Source: Putridiphycobacter sp965230485 (GTDB lineage Bacteria; Bacteroidota; Bacteroidia; Flavobacteriales_D; Crocinitomicaceae). Taken from it: 64,000 bases of DNA. The position numbers and the translations under genes were made by a program. Each line of letters opens with the position of its first letter. Positions within the stretch are counted from its first letter, which is position 1. Shown one piece after another: positions 52,757-61,861 of this stretch. The notes beneath the pieces are model-generated. The model was not told the origin of the DNA. It ran no database searches and saw nothing but the letters and a program-made list of their open reading frames with translations. Location: positions 2,852,001 through 2,916,000 of the forward strand of contig CBDDLA010000001.1 of NCBI GenBank assembly GCA_965230485.1. Direction: 5' to 3'.

Positions 52757-53824
52757 ATGAAGCCTATTGTTTTTTTAATTTGTCTGTTCGAAGCATTGTC
52801 ATTTGGGTTTGACCTCTCTGATTTTTATAGATATGATGCGACTTTAGCCCAAAAAACTGATTCTACCTTCGCTACACTTAATGAACAGCAGAAAGTCGCT
52901 CAGATGATAGTAATAGCCGCTGGACGACTAGGGCAACCTCCCTCTGTAATTGAGCAGTTAATCCAAGAGCAATACATTGGAGGAATTATTTTGCTAAATG
53001 GTTCGAAACAAGGGTTTAAAGAAATGCGTCAACAATATGATCTATTAAACAAAGGTATTCCATTGATATTTTCTGCTGATGCTGAACCAACCCTTATCAA
53101 CAGAAAAATAACTGGGACTACACCAGTTAAAAAAGCTAGCCAAATGCTGTCGAGAAAGGAAGTGGTTTACTACACACAATTAATATGTAAGGATCTAAAA
53201 CAAATTGGAATTAATTACAATTATGCACCGGTTGTAGATATGTCTCCAAATGAGGTAATTAGTTCCAGAAGTTTTGGCAATAATGCTGATACAGCGCAAA
53301 TTTGGGCTGAACTATTTATTAAAGAGTCTCAGTCAAATGGAATAGTGGCCACTGCAAAACATTTCCCAGGACATGGCTATGTTAAGGGGGATACGCATAA
53401 AAATCTTGTATTTATTGACGGAGAGTTAAAAGAACTTAAGAATTATATTCCTTTAATTAATAGTGGACTTCTTTCTGTAATGGTTGGTCATATCGCCGTT
53501 AAAAATAACAATGATTACAATACAGAGAATATGCCTTCAACTTGCTCTAAAAGTATTGTTACAGAACTTCTAAAGCATGAATTAGGATTTAAAGGAATTG
53601 TGATAACAGATGCCATGAATATGGGAGGTGTAATTAATGTTCCAAATTGCGAACTCGAGGCCGTGAAAGCAGGATGTGATATTATATTAATGCCTGTAAA
53701 TGCAAAAAAAGCAGTTGCTGATATAGTAGCAGCCATAAAAAGTGACAAGAATCTTGAACAACAGGTTTATGCTTCGGTAAAAAAAGTGATTCGGCTTAAA
53801 TTCTGTTTAGGACTGCTTAAATAG
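52757..53824 (+). CDS. Glycoside hydrolase family 3 protein (NagZ-type beta-N-acetylhexosaminidase)
   Basis: A 355-residue exported enzyme of the GH3 N-terminal domain type. The diagnostic AKHFPGHGYVKGDTHKN is at about residue 200 and the catalytic Asp region GIVITDAMNMGGV at about 284; YNYAPVVDMSP and RSFGNNADTA also fit. The family removes N-acetylglucosamine from cell-wall fragments. The related Bacteroidota proteins often carry an extra C-terminal serine-hydrolase domain; this one ends after GH3. An ATG at 52745 is joined to the terminator T-run, so ATG 52757 (MKPIVFLICLFEALSFG, a signal peptide) is preferred. No promoter box was found. Confidence 0.85.
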   Translation: MKPIVFLICLFEALSFGFDLSDFYRYDATLAQKTDSTFATLNEQQKVAQMIVIAAGRLGQPPSVIEQLIQEQYIGGIILLNGSKQGFKEMRQQYDLLNKGIPLIFSADAEPTLINRKITGTTPVKKASQMLSRKEVVYYTQLICKDLKQIGINYNYAPVVDMSPNEVISSRSFGNNADTAQIWAELFIKESQSNGIVATAKHFPGHGYVKGDTHKNLVFIDGELKELKNYIPLINSGLLSVMVGHIAVKNNNDYNTENMPSTCSKSIVTELLKHELGFKGIVITDAMNMGGVINVPNCELEAVKAGCDIILMPVNAKKAVADIVAAIKSDKNLEQQVYASVKKVIRLKFCLGLLK

Positions 53825-53919
53825 ATGCTTAATATCGCAAATAATCTATCCTACTTCTTTTTTATTTAAAGTAATAGAAGTATATTCGCAAATTCTAAAA
53901 TTAAACTAAATATACAGTA

Positions 53920-56148
53920 ATGGCAGTTATTGGAAAAATTCAAAAAAACTCATACCTATTATTAATTGTAATAGGATTGGCAATGTTGGCGTTTATTTTC
54001 ACAGATAGCTTCAAAAATTTTGGTGGAGGGGTTGAACCACTGCCTTCTGGGGAGATTGCAGGTATTGAAATGGACGAGGCCGAGCTAAGTAAAAAAGAGA
54101 ATGAACTAATAGAAAAGGATAAGCAGAATTTTGGTTTTCAGCAAAAGGAATATACAGTAACTGATGAACAAAATTCTAGAGATCAAGCTTTCAATGAAAT
54201 TATTAGAAAGACGATAATGAGTAAGCAGTTAGAAGACCTAGGATTGAGCGTATCTTCTGCTGAGCTTAATGATATGATTACAGGGAAGCATATTCATCCT
54301 TGGGTTTCTGATATAAATATGTTTAAAAACGATATAGGAGAATTTTCAAGAGATTCTGTGGCAAAGTATTTAAATGGTCTTCAAACAAGTCCAGATCCAA
54401 CTGACACAGCTACAGTAAATAGATGGAAAGAAGCGAAATTAATTTGGTTTGATTTTGAAAAGGAACTTCAAGATGCAAGAAGTACAGACAAGTTTGTCTC
54501 TCTTATTAAAAAAGGTTTGTATGTAAACACGTTAGAACTTAAAGATTCCTATAAAGCAAATACTGAGACAAGGGACGTTAGTATTGTCATGCAACCATAC
54601 AATGCTATTTCAGAAGAAGAAATTAATTTTTCAGATGATGATATTAAAGCCTATTTTCAAAAACACAAAAATGATGAGCAGTACAAGCAAATAAGTGAAT
54701 CAGCTGAGATGCAATTTGTAGAATTTCCTGTAGTGTATAGTCAAGAGGATTTAGACCTATTGAAAGCTGAAATGAACAATCTTAAATCTGACTTTTCAGA
54801 AACTACGAACAATGTTTACTTTATGGCCACCAAGGGTGAGGATAAGTTTTATTCTGATTCAACAGGTTTTGAATTAGGTACTACTGAAGAATTGATTATT
54901 GACGATCAATCAAAAACGTATCAGTATCCTGTGTCCATTGATAGCTTAGTTCAAGTTAGTGATGAAGGGGATGTAATTGGTCCGTTTGAAACAACTACAG
55001 CTGATGGTAAACTACAGATTGCAATTGCCAAAATAAATGGTTTCGAGACTCAAAAAAGGGCAACGGTAAGGCACATTTTAATTTCTACTAACGACAGAGA
55101 TGAAAGTGCAGCAAAATCTTTAGCAGATAGTCTTGTAAAAGTGATAAAATCTAAGGATAATTTTGAGGATATGGTGAGTCTGTTTAGTGATGATCCAGGG
55201 TCTAAAAATAATGGTGGTGTCTATAAGTGGTTTAAGCAAGGTACAATGGTGCCTGAATTTGACAAGGCTTCATTTGAAGGGCAGAAAGGAGCTATCCAGC
55301 TAGTGAAAACGACTTATGGATATCATATAGTGGAGGTACTTGATAGAGAGGATAGAAAATTACCTAAGCTTGCACCGATACGTAAAACTGTAAAGCCTGG
55401 TGTTGAAACCATACAACAAGTAGAGAATATAGCATATGAATTTATTAATGATGTAGAGGTAATGAAAGATGATTCTGCATTTTATAAAGTCGCAAAAGAG
55501 AATGATCTAATTATCAATTATTCGAAAATGTTTCTTTCTACAAGATTTGTGACTGGCTTTACGAATCATCAAAAAATACAAAAGTTTGCTTTTTCTTTAG
55601 ATTCTGAGCCTGATGATATCTCTTCTCCTATATTTGACGACTCTAAAATAAAAGTGGCTTATCTTGTCAGCAAGACTGATGAAGGTGTGCCAACTTTTGA
55701 AGCGGTTAAGAGTCAAATGAGACTACCAGCTTTAAGAGAAAAACAATTTACCCATTATTCTGAAATCATGTCAGGCATAAGTAACCTTAACGAAGTAGCT
55801 CAAACCATTCCTAATGGGAAAGTTCAACAAGCTGTTGTGAAATTTGGTTCTCCAAATATCTCAGGTATTGGTGGTAACGAAAGTGCTGTTGTAGGGTCTA
55901 TATTTGCAGTAGGAAAAGAAGCGGAAGGTGCCATGTTAAGGCCTTTAAAAGGAGAAGCGGGAGTTTTTATAGTTGTAATTGATAAAATCAATGAGGCTGA
56001 GGTCCCTGAAGATTATGACTATTCATCAGAAAGAACGACTGCTTTAAATGCAAGAGTGTCAAGTGCAGATGCGAATGTAATGAAAGCCTTGAGAGCAAAA
56101 GCAGATATCAAAGATAATAGGTTGAAAAAAGCGGCACAAGGAAGATAA
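53920..56148 (+). CDS. ppiD: PpiD-like periplasmic peptidyl-prolyl isomerase
   Basis: A 742-residue membrane-anchored chaperone: one N-terminal helix (SYLLLIVIGLAMLAFIF), a SurA-N-like chaperone region (to about 250), one clear parvulin domain (RHILISTNDRDESAAKSLA, SDDPGSKNNGGVYKW, YGYHIVEVLDRED; about 380-473) and a long C-terminal region. PpiD proteins assist folding of exported proteins at the Sec exit. A near-consensus box TATATTCG at 53881-53888 with a T-rich -33 side may be its promoter (one mismatch to TAnnTTTG). Length is normal for Bacteroidota PpiD. Confidence 0.88.
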   Translation: MAVIGKIQKNSYLLLIVIGLAMLAFIFTDSFKNFGGGVEPLPSGEIAGIEMDEAELSKKENELIEKDKQNFGFQQKEYTVTDEQNSRDQAFNEIIRKTIMSKQLEDLGLSVSSAELNDMITGKHIHPWVSDINMFKNDIGEFSRDSVAKYLNGLQTSPDPTDTATVNRWKEAKLIWFDFEKELQDARSTDKFVSLIKKGLYVNTLELKDSYKANTETRDVSIVMQPYNAISEEEINFSDDDIKAYFQKHKNDEQYKQISESAEMQFVEFPVVYSQEDLDLLKAEMNNLKSDFSETTNNVYFMATKGEDKFYSDSTGFELGTTEELIIDDQSKTYQYPVSIDSLVQVSDEGDVIGPFETTTADGKLQIAIAKINGFETQKRATVRHILISTNDRDESAAKSLADSLVKVIKSKDNFEDMVSLFSDDPGSKNNGGVYKWFKQGTMVPEFDKASFEGQKGAIQLVKTTYGYHIVEVLDREDRKLPKLAPIRKTVKPGVETIQQVENIAYEFINDVEVMKDDSAFYKVAKENDLIINYSKMFLSTRFVTGFTNHQKIQKFAFSLDSEPDDISSPIFDDSKIKVAYLVSKTDEGVPTFEAVKSQMRLPALREKQFTHYSEIMSGISNLNEVAQTIPNGKVQQAVVKFGSPNISGIGGNESAVVGSIFAVGKEAEGAMLRPLKGEAGVFIVVIDKINEAEVPEDYDYSSERTTALNARVSSADANVMKALRAKADIKDNRLKKAAQGR

Positions 56149-56184
56149 CTCAAAGTTACTTGGTGTTCCATTACCTTCCAATCA

Positions 56185-56697
56185 ATGAAAGCAAAAAAAG
56201 CCATTCAATCGCTTGCTGAAAGCACAAAGCTCGTTTTACCTAATGATACTAATACCCTTGGCAATCTTTTTGGTGGAAGTTTGCTTGCTTGGATGGATGA
56301 AATTGCTTTTGTATCAGCTAATCGGCACAGTAAACGTGTTGCTGTAACAGCTTCTGTTAATAATGTTTCTTTTAATAAACCGATAAAACTTGGTGACACT
56401 GTTACACTAAAGGCAAAGGTTTCAAGAGCATTTACCTCTTCCATGGAAGTAATTATTGATGTTTTCATTGAGGATAGATCTAAAGACGAAGTATTCTCAA
56501 GTAATCAGGCTATTTATACTTTTGTGGCTGTTGATCAAAATGGACTGCCTATTGAAATCCCACAGATAATTCCTGAAACCAAAGAAGAAAAAAACAGGTA
56601 TGAAGCTGCGCTTCGAAGAAAACAATTAAGCTTAATTCTTGCTGGTAAAATGGATCCGAAGGATGCCACAGAATTAAAAGCTTTATTTTCTTCTTAA
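56185..56697 (+). CDS. Acyl-CoA thioesterase (hotdog fold)
   Basis: A 170-residue cytosolic hydrolase of the YciA/BACH type. The core NTLGNLFGGSLLAWMDEIAF with the active-site Asp, RVAVTASVNNVSFNKPIKLGDT and the C-terminal helix fit the family. It hydrolyses acyl-CoA thioesters; chain-length preference is not visible. It starts 36 bases after ppiD and overlaps the stop codon of the convergent fbp gene by four bases. Confidence 0.87.
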   Translation: MKAKKAIQSLAESTKLVLPNDTNTLGNLFGGSLLAWMDEIAFVSANRHSKRVAVTASVNNVSFNKPIKLGDTVTLKAKVSRAFTSSMEVIIDVFIEDRSKDEVFSSNQAIYTFVAVDQNGLPIEIPQIIPETKEEKNRYEAALRRKQLSLILAGKMDPKDATELKALFSS

Positions 56698-57683
56698 ACT
56701 AAAAATGATTCAGCCTTTTTAACCATTTCTGATAAACCAGTAAATAAGGGTACTCTTTGATGGAGCTCAGTAGGCCGTATGTCTAATATTCTAGTCATAC
56801 CATCACTTGCCATACCTCCGGCTTGCTCAGCAATAAAAGCCATAGGATTGCATTCATACAATAATCTCAATTTCCCGTTTGGTGCCAGGTTAGTCGCCGG
56901 ATAGATATAAATGCCGCCTTTGATAATGTTTCTATGAAAATCCGCCACTAATGAACCGATATACCTTGCAGTATAAGGCCGATTAGAATCTTTGTCTATG
57001 GTTTGGGCATATTTAATATAGTTTTGAATGCCTTCAGAGCAATTATAAAAATTACCTTCATTCATTGAGTAGATTTTGCCTGAATCAGGGAATTTCATAT
57101 TGGGATGAGAAAGAACAAACACACCAATGCCCGGGTCGTAAGTAAAGCCGTTAACGCCATTGCCAGTTGTATAAACTAGCATTGTTGATGACCCATAGAT
57201 AACATATCCAGCCGCAATTTGAGCAGATCCTTTTTGTAAGAAGTCTTGCTCTGTAACAGGGCTATTTATTGGGCTAACGCGTTCATAAATACTAAAAATG
57301 GTACCTACAGATACATTAACATCAATATTGGAAGAACCGTCCAATGGATCCATTGCAACGATATATTTTCCACTTTGATTTAATTCAATATAATGATCAT
57401 TTTCTTCAGATGCAATGCCACAAATTACTTGTCTTTTTTGTAAGGCTTTTATGAATTGATTATTGGCATAAATATCCAGTTTCTGTTGCTGCTCACCCTG
57501 GATATTTTCAGATTCAGCAGCTCCTAAAATATGATTGAGTAGCCCTGCTTTATTAATTTGTTGACTAACTACTTTAGATGCTAAGCGAATAGCACTTAAA
57601 AGTTGCGAAAATTCACCAGTAGAACCTGGAAAGTCCTTTTGCCTGTCAATAATGAATTCGCCTAATGTGGTTACATTTTCCAT
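56694..57683 (-). CDS. fbp: Class I fructose-1,6-bisphosphatase
   Basis: Gluconeogenic enzyme releasing phosphate from fructose 1,6-bisphosphate. The 329 residues include the metal-binding signature YIVAMDPLDGSSNIDVNVSV, the FSIYERVSP segment and GGIYIYPATNLAPNGKLRLL near the substrate site. Length and motifs are those of class I enzymes. The ATG follows MENVTTLGEFIIDRQKDF; no clear TAnnTTTG box was seen upstream. Confidence 0.95.
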   Translation of the reverse strand: MENVTTLGEFIIDRQKDFPGSTGEFSQLLSAIRLASKVVSQQINKAGLLNHILGAAESENIQGEQQQKLDIYANNQFIKALQKRQVICGIASEENDHYIELNQSGKYIVAMDPLDGSSNIDVNVSVGTIFSIYERVSPINSPVTEQDFLQKGSAQIAAGYVIYGSSTMLVYTTGNGVNGFTYDPGIGVFVLSHPNMKFPDSGKIYSMNEGNFYNCSEGIQNYIKYAQTIDKDSNRPYTARYIGSLVADFHRNIIKGGIYIYPATNLAPNGKLRLLYECNPMAFIAEQAGGMASDGMTRILDIRPTELHQRVPLFTGLSEMVKKAESFLV

Positions 57684-57759
57684 AAAATGTCTGATTTACT
57701 CAGTGCAAATAACGCAAAAAATCATTTATATACGGTTAAAAAAAAGGTTATCTTTGCAT

Positions 57760-57996
57760 GTGTTGAAAAAGAGATCTAATATATTTTTAGCAATCAGCTT
57801 TTTTGTGCTTTACAGTAAAGGGTTATTCTCTCAATGTGTAATGTGCAAGGCCCAGGCCGAAGCTCAATTTGAGGAAGAGGGTAGTGGCATAAATACAGGC
57901 ATAATTTATATTATGGTGATTCCTTATATTATTTTGCTAATTGTATTTCATAAACAGATTATTGGTTTTTTTAAGAATTGGAAAAATTTGAAATAA
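57760..57996 (+). CDS. Small exported CxxC membrane protein
   Basis: A 78-residue protein with a signal peptide (VLKKRSNIFLAISFFVLYSK, ending GLFSQ), a CVMCKAQ motif at the mature N-terminus, an acidic stretch EEEGSGINTG and one transmembrane helix (IIYIMVIPYIILLIVF). Small proteins with C-x-M-C-K-A and a downstream helix are frequent in Bacteroidota and may bind metal or take part in redox exchange, which is not proven. The open frame runs to 57652 but overlaps fbp on the other strand. A TATCTTTG box at 57749-57756 suggests that the mRNA starts near 57762, so GTG 57760 or TTG 57763 is the likely start and translation may be almost leaderless. Confidence 0.65.
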   Translation: MLKKRSNIFLAISFFVLYSKGLFSQCVMCKAQAEAQFEEEGSGINTGIIYIMVIPYIILLIVFHKQIIGFFKNWKNLK

Positions 57997-57997
57997 A

Positions 57998-58023
57998 AAA
58001 GGCTGATTAAAAAACCAGCCTTT
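57998..58023. terminator. Shared bidirectional terminator hairpin
   Basis: AAAGGCTG (57998-58005) and CAGCCTTT (58016-58023) form an eight-base stem between two convergent genes. The minus-strand side is followed by a good T-run (TTTTTTATTT), the plus side by a weaker TTTCTCTT. Confidence 0.8.
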
Positions 58024-58046
58024 CTCTTATAATTTCAATAGAATCT

Positions 58047-58238
58047 TTATTTAATTTGCTCAGAATCGTTTTCTGCTATTTTATTGTAATCAATTTGTCT
58101 TTTCATCCAATAGGCGAACGCTATAAATCCGAAAATTAAAAAAGCTTGCCACGGTAAATCACCTAGCGGCTCTAAGGTGTTTTCAAATAACCAATAAAAT
58201 CCGTCCTTTAATCCGTAAAAAAAATCTGATGAGCTCAT
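58047..58238 (-). CDS. Small membrane protein, probable DUF6341 type
   Basis: A 63-residue protein with an aromatic-rich N-terminal part (DFFYGLKDGFYWLFENTLEP), one transmembrane helix (WQAFLIFGFIAFAYWMKRQ) and a polar tail. Size, the FYWLFENTLEPL pattern and the location beside a DUF6427-like gene match the small flavobacterial family DUF6341 as I remember it; the family name should be taken as probable. It has its own promoter on the minus strand. Function unknown. Confidence 0.65.
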   Translation of the reverse strand: MSSSDFFYGLKDGFYWLFENTLEPLGDLPWQAFLIFGFIAFAYWMKRQIDYNKIAENDSEQIK

Positions 58239-58258
58239 TTCTTATTAATTTTGTAAGA

Positions 58259-58288
58259 CAAATTTAACTAAAATTATAAGTTGACAAT
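58259..58288 (-). promoter_or_regulatory. Promoter of the small membrane protein at 58047
   Basis: On the minus strand ATTG (58285-58288) and TAAATTTG (58259-58266) are separated by 18 bases, a good match to the Bacteroidota consensus. The leader would be about 15 bases. Confidence 0.65.
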
Positions 58289-58320
58289 ATAAATCCCCTA
58301 AAAAACGACATCCAATTTCT

Positions 58321-59277
58321 ATGATAAAACTGTTAAAATCGAATACTCCGCTAGTGTACGCATTCGCCATTTTATTGGTTTTAGTTTTTAGCGTCAAGGT
58401 TATTTTAATTGAAAACCTTGAGCGATTTAACTTTTTTGATTGGTATACTTCATTTTTAAGAAAAGTAGTTAGTAATAAACCTTTGGACTATTCTCTAACA
58501 ATTGCTATGCTGTTGCTTATTGGGTATTTTATTAATCGGGCGTTTAACAAAACCAGTTTTTATCAAAAAACAACAGGATTCCCCATTTTTCTATTTCTTA
58601 TTTTATTAAGCACTTTTGGCGGATTTTATTTTGAAACCTCATATGTAATAGACCTTATTCTTAGCCTAGTTTTTATTAGAATAATAGATTTGGATCAGAA
58701 TAAGTCTGCTATTCACATAGGGTTTAAATCTGGTATTTTATTAGGTGTGGCTTTTTTGTTTTCTTATTGGGTAATTCCGGTGGGGTTACTTATTTTTTTT
58801 AGTCTTAGTGTTTTTCGCCCGTTTTATTGGCGTGAGTGGCTGGTCAGCCTAATTGGCATGGCTATTCCAGTGACATATTTAATCTCGTTTCAATACTTGA
58901 TGTATAGCAGCTATAACATTTTTCCGAAAACTCTCTATACCGTTAATAAAGTCTTCTTCTGGCATGATTACTTAAGCTATGGTCTCCTCATTTTAATCGT
59001 TTTTATTGCCCTAATTAAATTGCGTAAGCATTTGACTTACATATCAAATATCGAACGCAAGCAGGTTAATATTTTGATGTTTTTTACGTTTTTAACGTGT
59101 ACTATTAGTATGCTCATTTTTTTTATTTATCATATAAATTATATCATATTTATAGTTCCGTTAACGCTACTGCTATCAATACCAATATTAAATAGTAATA
59201 GTAATAGTAATAAGGTGTTGGATTTTTTATTGAGCTTGCTACTTGTTCTTAACTTGTTCAGAATTTTCGTTTTTTAA
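58321..59277 (+). CDS. Multi-spanning membrane protein, probable DUF6427 type
   Basis: A 318-residue integral membrane protein with about nine to ten hydrophobic helices and few charged residues, beginning MIKLLKSNTPLVYAFAILLV. The K-S-x-T-P-L-V start and overall layout fit the flavobacterial family DUF6427; its role is unknown. Near the C-terminus a (AATAGT) repeat encodes NSNSNSN at about 59193-59213. Neighbours are a small membrane protein on the other strand and purQ downstream, which has its own promoter. Confidence 0.7.
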   Translation: MIKLLKSNTPLVYAFAILLVLVFSVKVILIENLERFNFFDWYTSFLRKVVSNKPLDYSLTIAMLLLIGYFINRAFNKTSFYQKTTGFPIFLFLILLSTFGGFYFETSYVIDLILSLVFIRIIDLDQNKSAIHIGFKSGILLGVAFLFSYWVIPVGLLIFFSLSVFRPFYWREWLVSLIGMAIPVTYLISFQYLMYSSYNIFPKTLYTVNKVFFWHDYLSYGLLILIVFIALIKLRKHLTYISNIERKQVNILMFFTFLTCTISMLIFFIYHINYIIFIVPLTLLLSIPILNSNSNSNKVLDFLLSLLLVLNLFRIFVF

Positions 59278-59311
59278 TGAATATGATTTTTAGTTTATAG
59301 CGCATAATAAT

Positions 59312-59319
59312 TACCTTTG
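59312..59319 (+). promoter_or_regulatory. Candidate promoter -7 box (TACCTTTG) of purQ
   Basis: TACCTTTG matches TAnnTTTG exactly, 20 bases before the ATG at 59340. The -33 side at about 59285-59292 is GATTTTTA, without exact TTTG. Confidence 0.6.
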
Positions 59320-59339
59320 CGGAACTTAAAATTGAGCAA

Positions 59340-60029
59340 ATGAAATTTGGAGTAGTTACGTTTCCTGGATCAAATTGTGATCAGGACATGGTTTATACAT
59401 TGGAAACCATGTTAGACCAAAAAGTTGAAAAACTATGGCATAAAGACCATGATCTAAAGGGTGTAGATTTTGTTATTCTACCAGGAGGATTTTCTTATGG
59501 AGATTACTTAAGATCTGGAGCTATAGCTAGTTTTTCACCAATTATGCAAGCGGTGATTAATCATGCGAACAAAGGGGGATATGTTATGGGTATCTGTAAT
59601 GGTTATCAGATATTGACAGAGACTCATCTCCTTGATGGTGCGCTCCTTCATAACAATTCGCAACAATTTATTTGTAAAAACGTCTATCTTAAACCTATTT
59701 CTAAAACAGCACCTATCACTGCGCGTTTAGATTTTGATGGAGTGCTAAAAATTCCTATAGCTCATGGTGAGGGTAGATTTTTTGCATCAAATGATGAGCT
59801 AAAGAAGTTAGAAGACAACGATCAGATTTTATTTAAATATGCAAATTCTAATGGAGAAGTCAATGAATCGGCAAACCCTAACGGTAGCTTGTTAAACATT
59901 GCTGGCACTACTAATAAGGGGAAGAATGTATTTGGAATGATGCCTCACCCCGAAAGAGCAGTCGATCCTAATTTGGGAAACATGGATGGCAGAGCAATCT
60001 TCAACTCTATCCTTAGTCAACTCGTTTAA
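59340..60029 (+). CDS. purQ: Phosphoribosylformylglycinamidine synthase subunit PurQ
   Basis: Glutaminase subunit of FGAM synthase in purine synthesis. The 229-residue class I amidotransferase shows FPGSNCDQDM at the N-terminus, VILPGGFSYGDYLRSGAIA, the nucleophile Cys in MGICNGYQIL (about residue 86), HGEGRFF and the catalytic His and Glu in MPHPERAVD. A separate PurQ implies the small-PurL/PurS three-subunit system, whose other genes are not in this window. Single gene with promoter and terminator. Confidence 0.95.
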   Translation: MKFGVVTFPGSNCDQDMVYTLETMLDQKVEKLWHKDHDLKGVDFVILPGGFSYGDYLRSGAIASFSPIMQAVINHANKGGYVMGICNGYQILTETHLLDGALLHNNSQQFICKNVYLKPISKTAPITARLDFDGVLKIPIAHGEGRFFASNDELKKLEDNDQILFKYANSNGEVNESANPNGSLLNIAGTTNKGKNVFGMMPHPERAVDPNLGNMDGRAIFNSILSQLV

Positions 60030-60048
60030 TTAAAGCAAAAAACTAATA

Positions 60049-60082
60049 AAAAATCCTGACATATTATTGTCAGGATTTTTTT
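60049..60082 (+). terminator. Intrinsic terminator of purQ
   Basis: AATCCTGACA (60052-60061) and TGTCAGGATT (60068-60077) with a six-base loop, preceded by A's and followed by T's; functional in both directions, so it can also serve the minus-strand operon ending at 60114. Confidence 0.93.
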
Positions 60083-60113
60083 ATTTCGGAAAGGATTCGA
60101 TTAAAGACTTTTC

Positions 60114-61088
60114 TTATTTTAAGCTAAAGCTGTTCGTTCCAATTTTTGAGCCCTCACACCATAATTCTGCTACGTAATTACCAGCTTCAATTTCTTTGCT
60201 TAACTTATGGAAAATACAAACATCAATGACACTTTTTTGATAGTTGATCGTTTTTTTATCAGAGTAAACTAATTTCTTTCCATCTTCGGTAGAGAATGTG
60301 TTCCCTCTGTTTTCGTATAATGCATTACCTGTTTGGTCTAATACTCGCATATAAACAGTTTTATTTCCTGACTGAGCAATCTTATTCGCCGCAATTGTGA
60401 AGCACGATCTAATATGAGTTGCTCTACTCGCTCGTTCAGTTTCTTTATATGAACCAGAGCTACGTTCTTTAATTCCTTCTGAAACAATGCTAAGCGCACT
60501 TAGCTTTGAACCTTCACTTACTTGTTTTGATAAATCTTCAGCTTTATCTTGCAATTCATCTCTATCTTTAATGACAGTAGTTAAATCATTTTGCGTATTA
60601 GTCAGGTCAGTTCTCAAGGTCAGATTTTCAGTATTTAATGAATCGATAGTTCTAACATAATCTTTCATAATAGATCTTAAAGTTTCTGTCTCTTTTTCAA
60701 GTTTAAAGACCTTACTAGCATAATACTTTTTATTTTTTTTCTCTTTTTCCAGTTCAGATAAGAGATCGACTATTTTCTGTTTTTCTTGTACAATGCTATC
60801 ATTAAGATCTGTGTTCAGTGCTTCCATAGTTTCATAGTCTGCTAGCATATTCTGTAGGTTTTGCTTTAAGTCTTCTCCAGCAGACACCCCTTGATCATAA
60901 AGCATTTCACTAAGCTCGTTTCGTTCTGTCTCAAGTTCGGTATTGGCCACAGTTAAAAGATTTATTTCTTTGTTTTTACTTGATAATTTCCAACCCAAGA
61001 AACCAGATAGGAGTAATAAAGCTACTATTATCAATATATACAAACCTCCTGATTTTGATTTGTCTTTTGTTTCAGCTACTTCATTCAT
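60114..61088 (-). CDS. Membrane-anchored coiled-coil protein in the mla operon
   Basis: A 324-residue protein. A short cytosolic tail, one transmembrane helix (about residues 16-36), a long coiled coil (about 38-200, heptads rich in Glu, Lys, Leu) and a C-terminal beta-rich domain of about 110 residues (RSCFTIAANKIAQSGNKTVY, YVAELWCEGSKIGTNSFSLK). I do not recognise a named family; similar proteins occur across Bacteroidota. It follows the MlaF-like ATPase by 11 bases in the same direction, so a part in the lipid-transport complex, perhaps as a periplasm-spanning strut, is possible. No MCE (MlaD) domain is visible in it. Confidence 0.7.
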   Translation of the reverse strand: MNEVAETKDKSKSGGLYILIIVALLLLSGFLGWKLSSKNKEINLLTVANTELETERNELSEMLYDQGVSAGEDLKQNLQNMLADYETMEALNTDLNDSIVQEKQKIVDLLSELEKEKKNKKYYASKVFKLEKETETLRSIMKDYVRTIDSLNTENLTLRTDLTNTQNDLTTVIKDRDELQDKAEDLSKQVSEGSKLSALSIVSEGIKERSSGSYKETERASRATHIRSCFTIAANKIAQSGNKTVYMRVLDQTGNALYENRGNTFSTEDGKKLVYSDKKTINYQKSVIDVCIFHKLSKEIEAGNYVAELWCEGSKIGTNSFSLK

Positions 61089-61099
61089 AGTATTTTAAT

Positions 61100-61861
61100 T
61101 TAACTGTTAATTAATTTGGATCTTAAATTTTTCATAAAGTTAGAAGCATATACGAAATTAACTACTTCTTGGTTATCTGTTTTTAAAATTTCTTCGTTAT
61201 TACCCTGCCACCAATTACGGCCTTGATTGATAAAAATAATATGGTCACCTATTTCAATAACTGAGTTCATATCGTGCGTGATGACAATGGTCGTCATCTT
61301 ATATTCGTAAGTAATTTCCTTAATTAAGTTGTCAATAAGTATTGATGTCTTTGGGTCAAGACCAGAATTCGGTTCATCACAAAAAAGGTATTTCGGATTC
61401 ATTGCAATGGCCCTGGCAATAGCAATCCTTTTTTGCATGCCACCTGATGTCTCTGCTGGAAGGAGCTCATCTTTATTAACAATGCCAACTCGTTCAAGAC
61501 AGAATTTCGCTCTATCTGCTCGCTCAGCACTAGTCATGTTCGTAAACATTTTTAGAGGAAACATAACATTTTCAAGCACGGTGAGAGAATCAAATAAGGC
61601 GCTTCCTTGAAATAACATACCAATTTCTTGTCTAATTATTTTCCTCTGGTTTCTCGACATGGCAGAAAAGTTCCTATCATCATATTCTACCATTCCTTCA
61701 TCAACTTCATGTAAACCAACAATACACTTAGTTAAGACTGATTTTCCTTGACCAGAACCACCAATAATCAAATTAACTTTCCCAGGTTCAAAGGCTGCTG
61801 AAACATCAAATAATATTTGAGTGTCACCAAAAGACTTTGAAATGTTTTTAACATTAATCAT
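61100..61861 (-). CDS. MlaF-type ABC transporter ATP-binding protein
   Basis: The ATPase of an MCE-linked phospholipid transporter, 253 residues. Walker A GGSGQGKS (34-41), the signature TSGGMQKRIAIARAI, Walker B YLFCDEPNSGLDP and the H-loop VITHDM are all present; the LSGGQ position reads SGGMQ, as in MlaF/Ttg2A proteins. ATG 61861 follows directly on the mlaE stop. Confidence 0.92.
   Translation of the reverse strand: MINVKNISKSFGDTQILFDVSAAFEPGKVNLIIGGSGQGKSVLTKCIVGLHEVDEGMVEYDDRNFSAMSRNQRKIIRQEIGMLFQGSALFDSLTVLENVMFPLKMFTNMTSAERADRAKFCLERVGIVNKDELLPAETSGGMQKRIAIARAIAMNPKYLFCDEPNSGLDPKTSILIDNLIKEITYEYKMTTIVITHDMNSVIEIGDHIIFINQGRNWWQGNNEEILKTDNQEVVNFVYASNFMKNLRSKLINS

Noticed and set aside
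59193..59213. (AATAGT) repeat in the DUF6427-like gene as a phase-variation switch
   Set aside because: The period of six bases keeps the reading frame, so changes in number only alter the NS repeat length.
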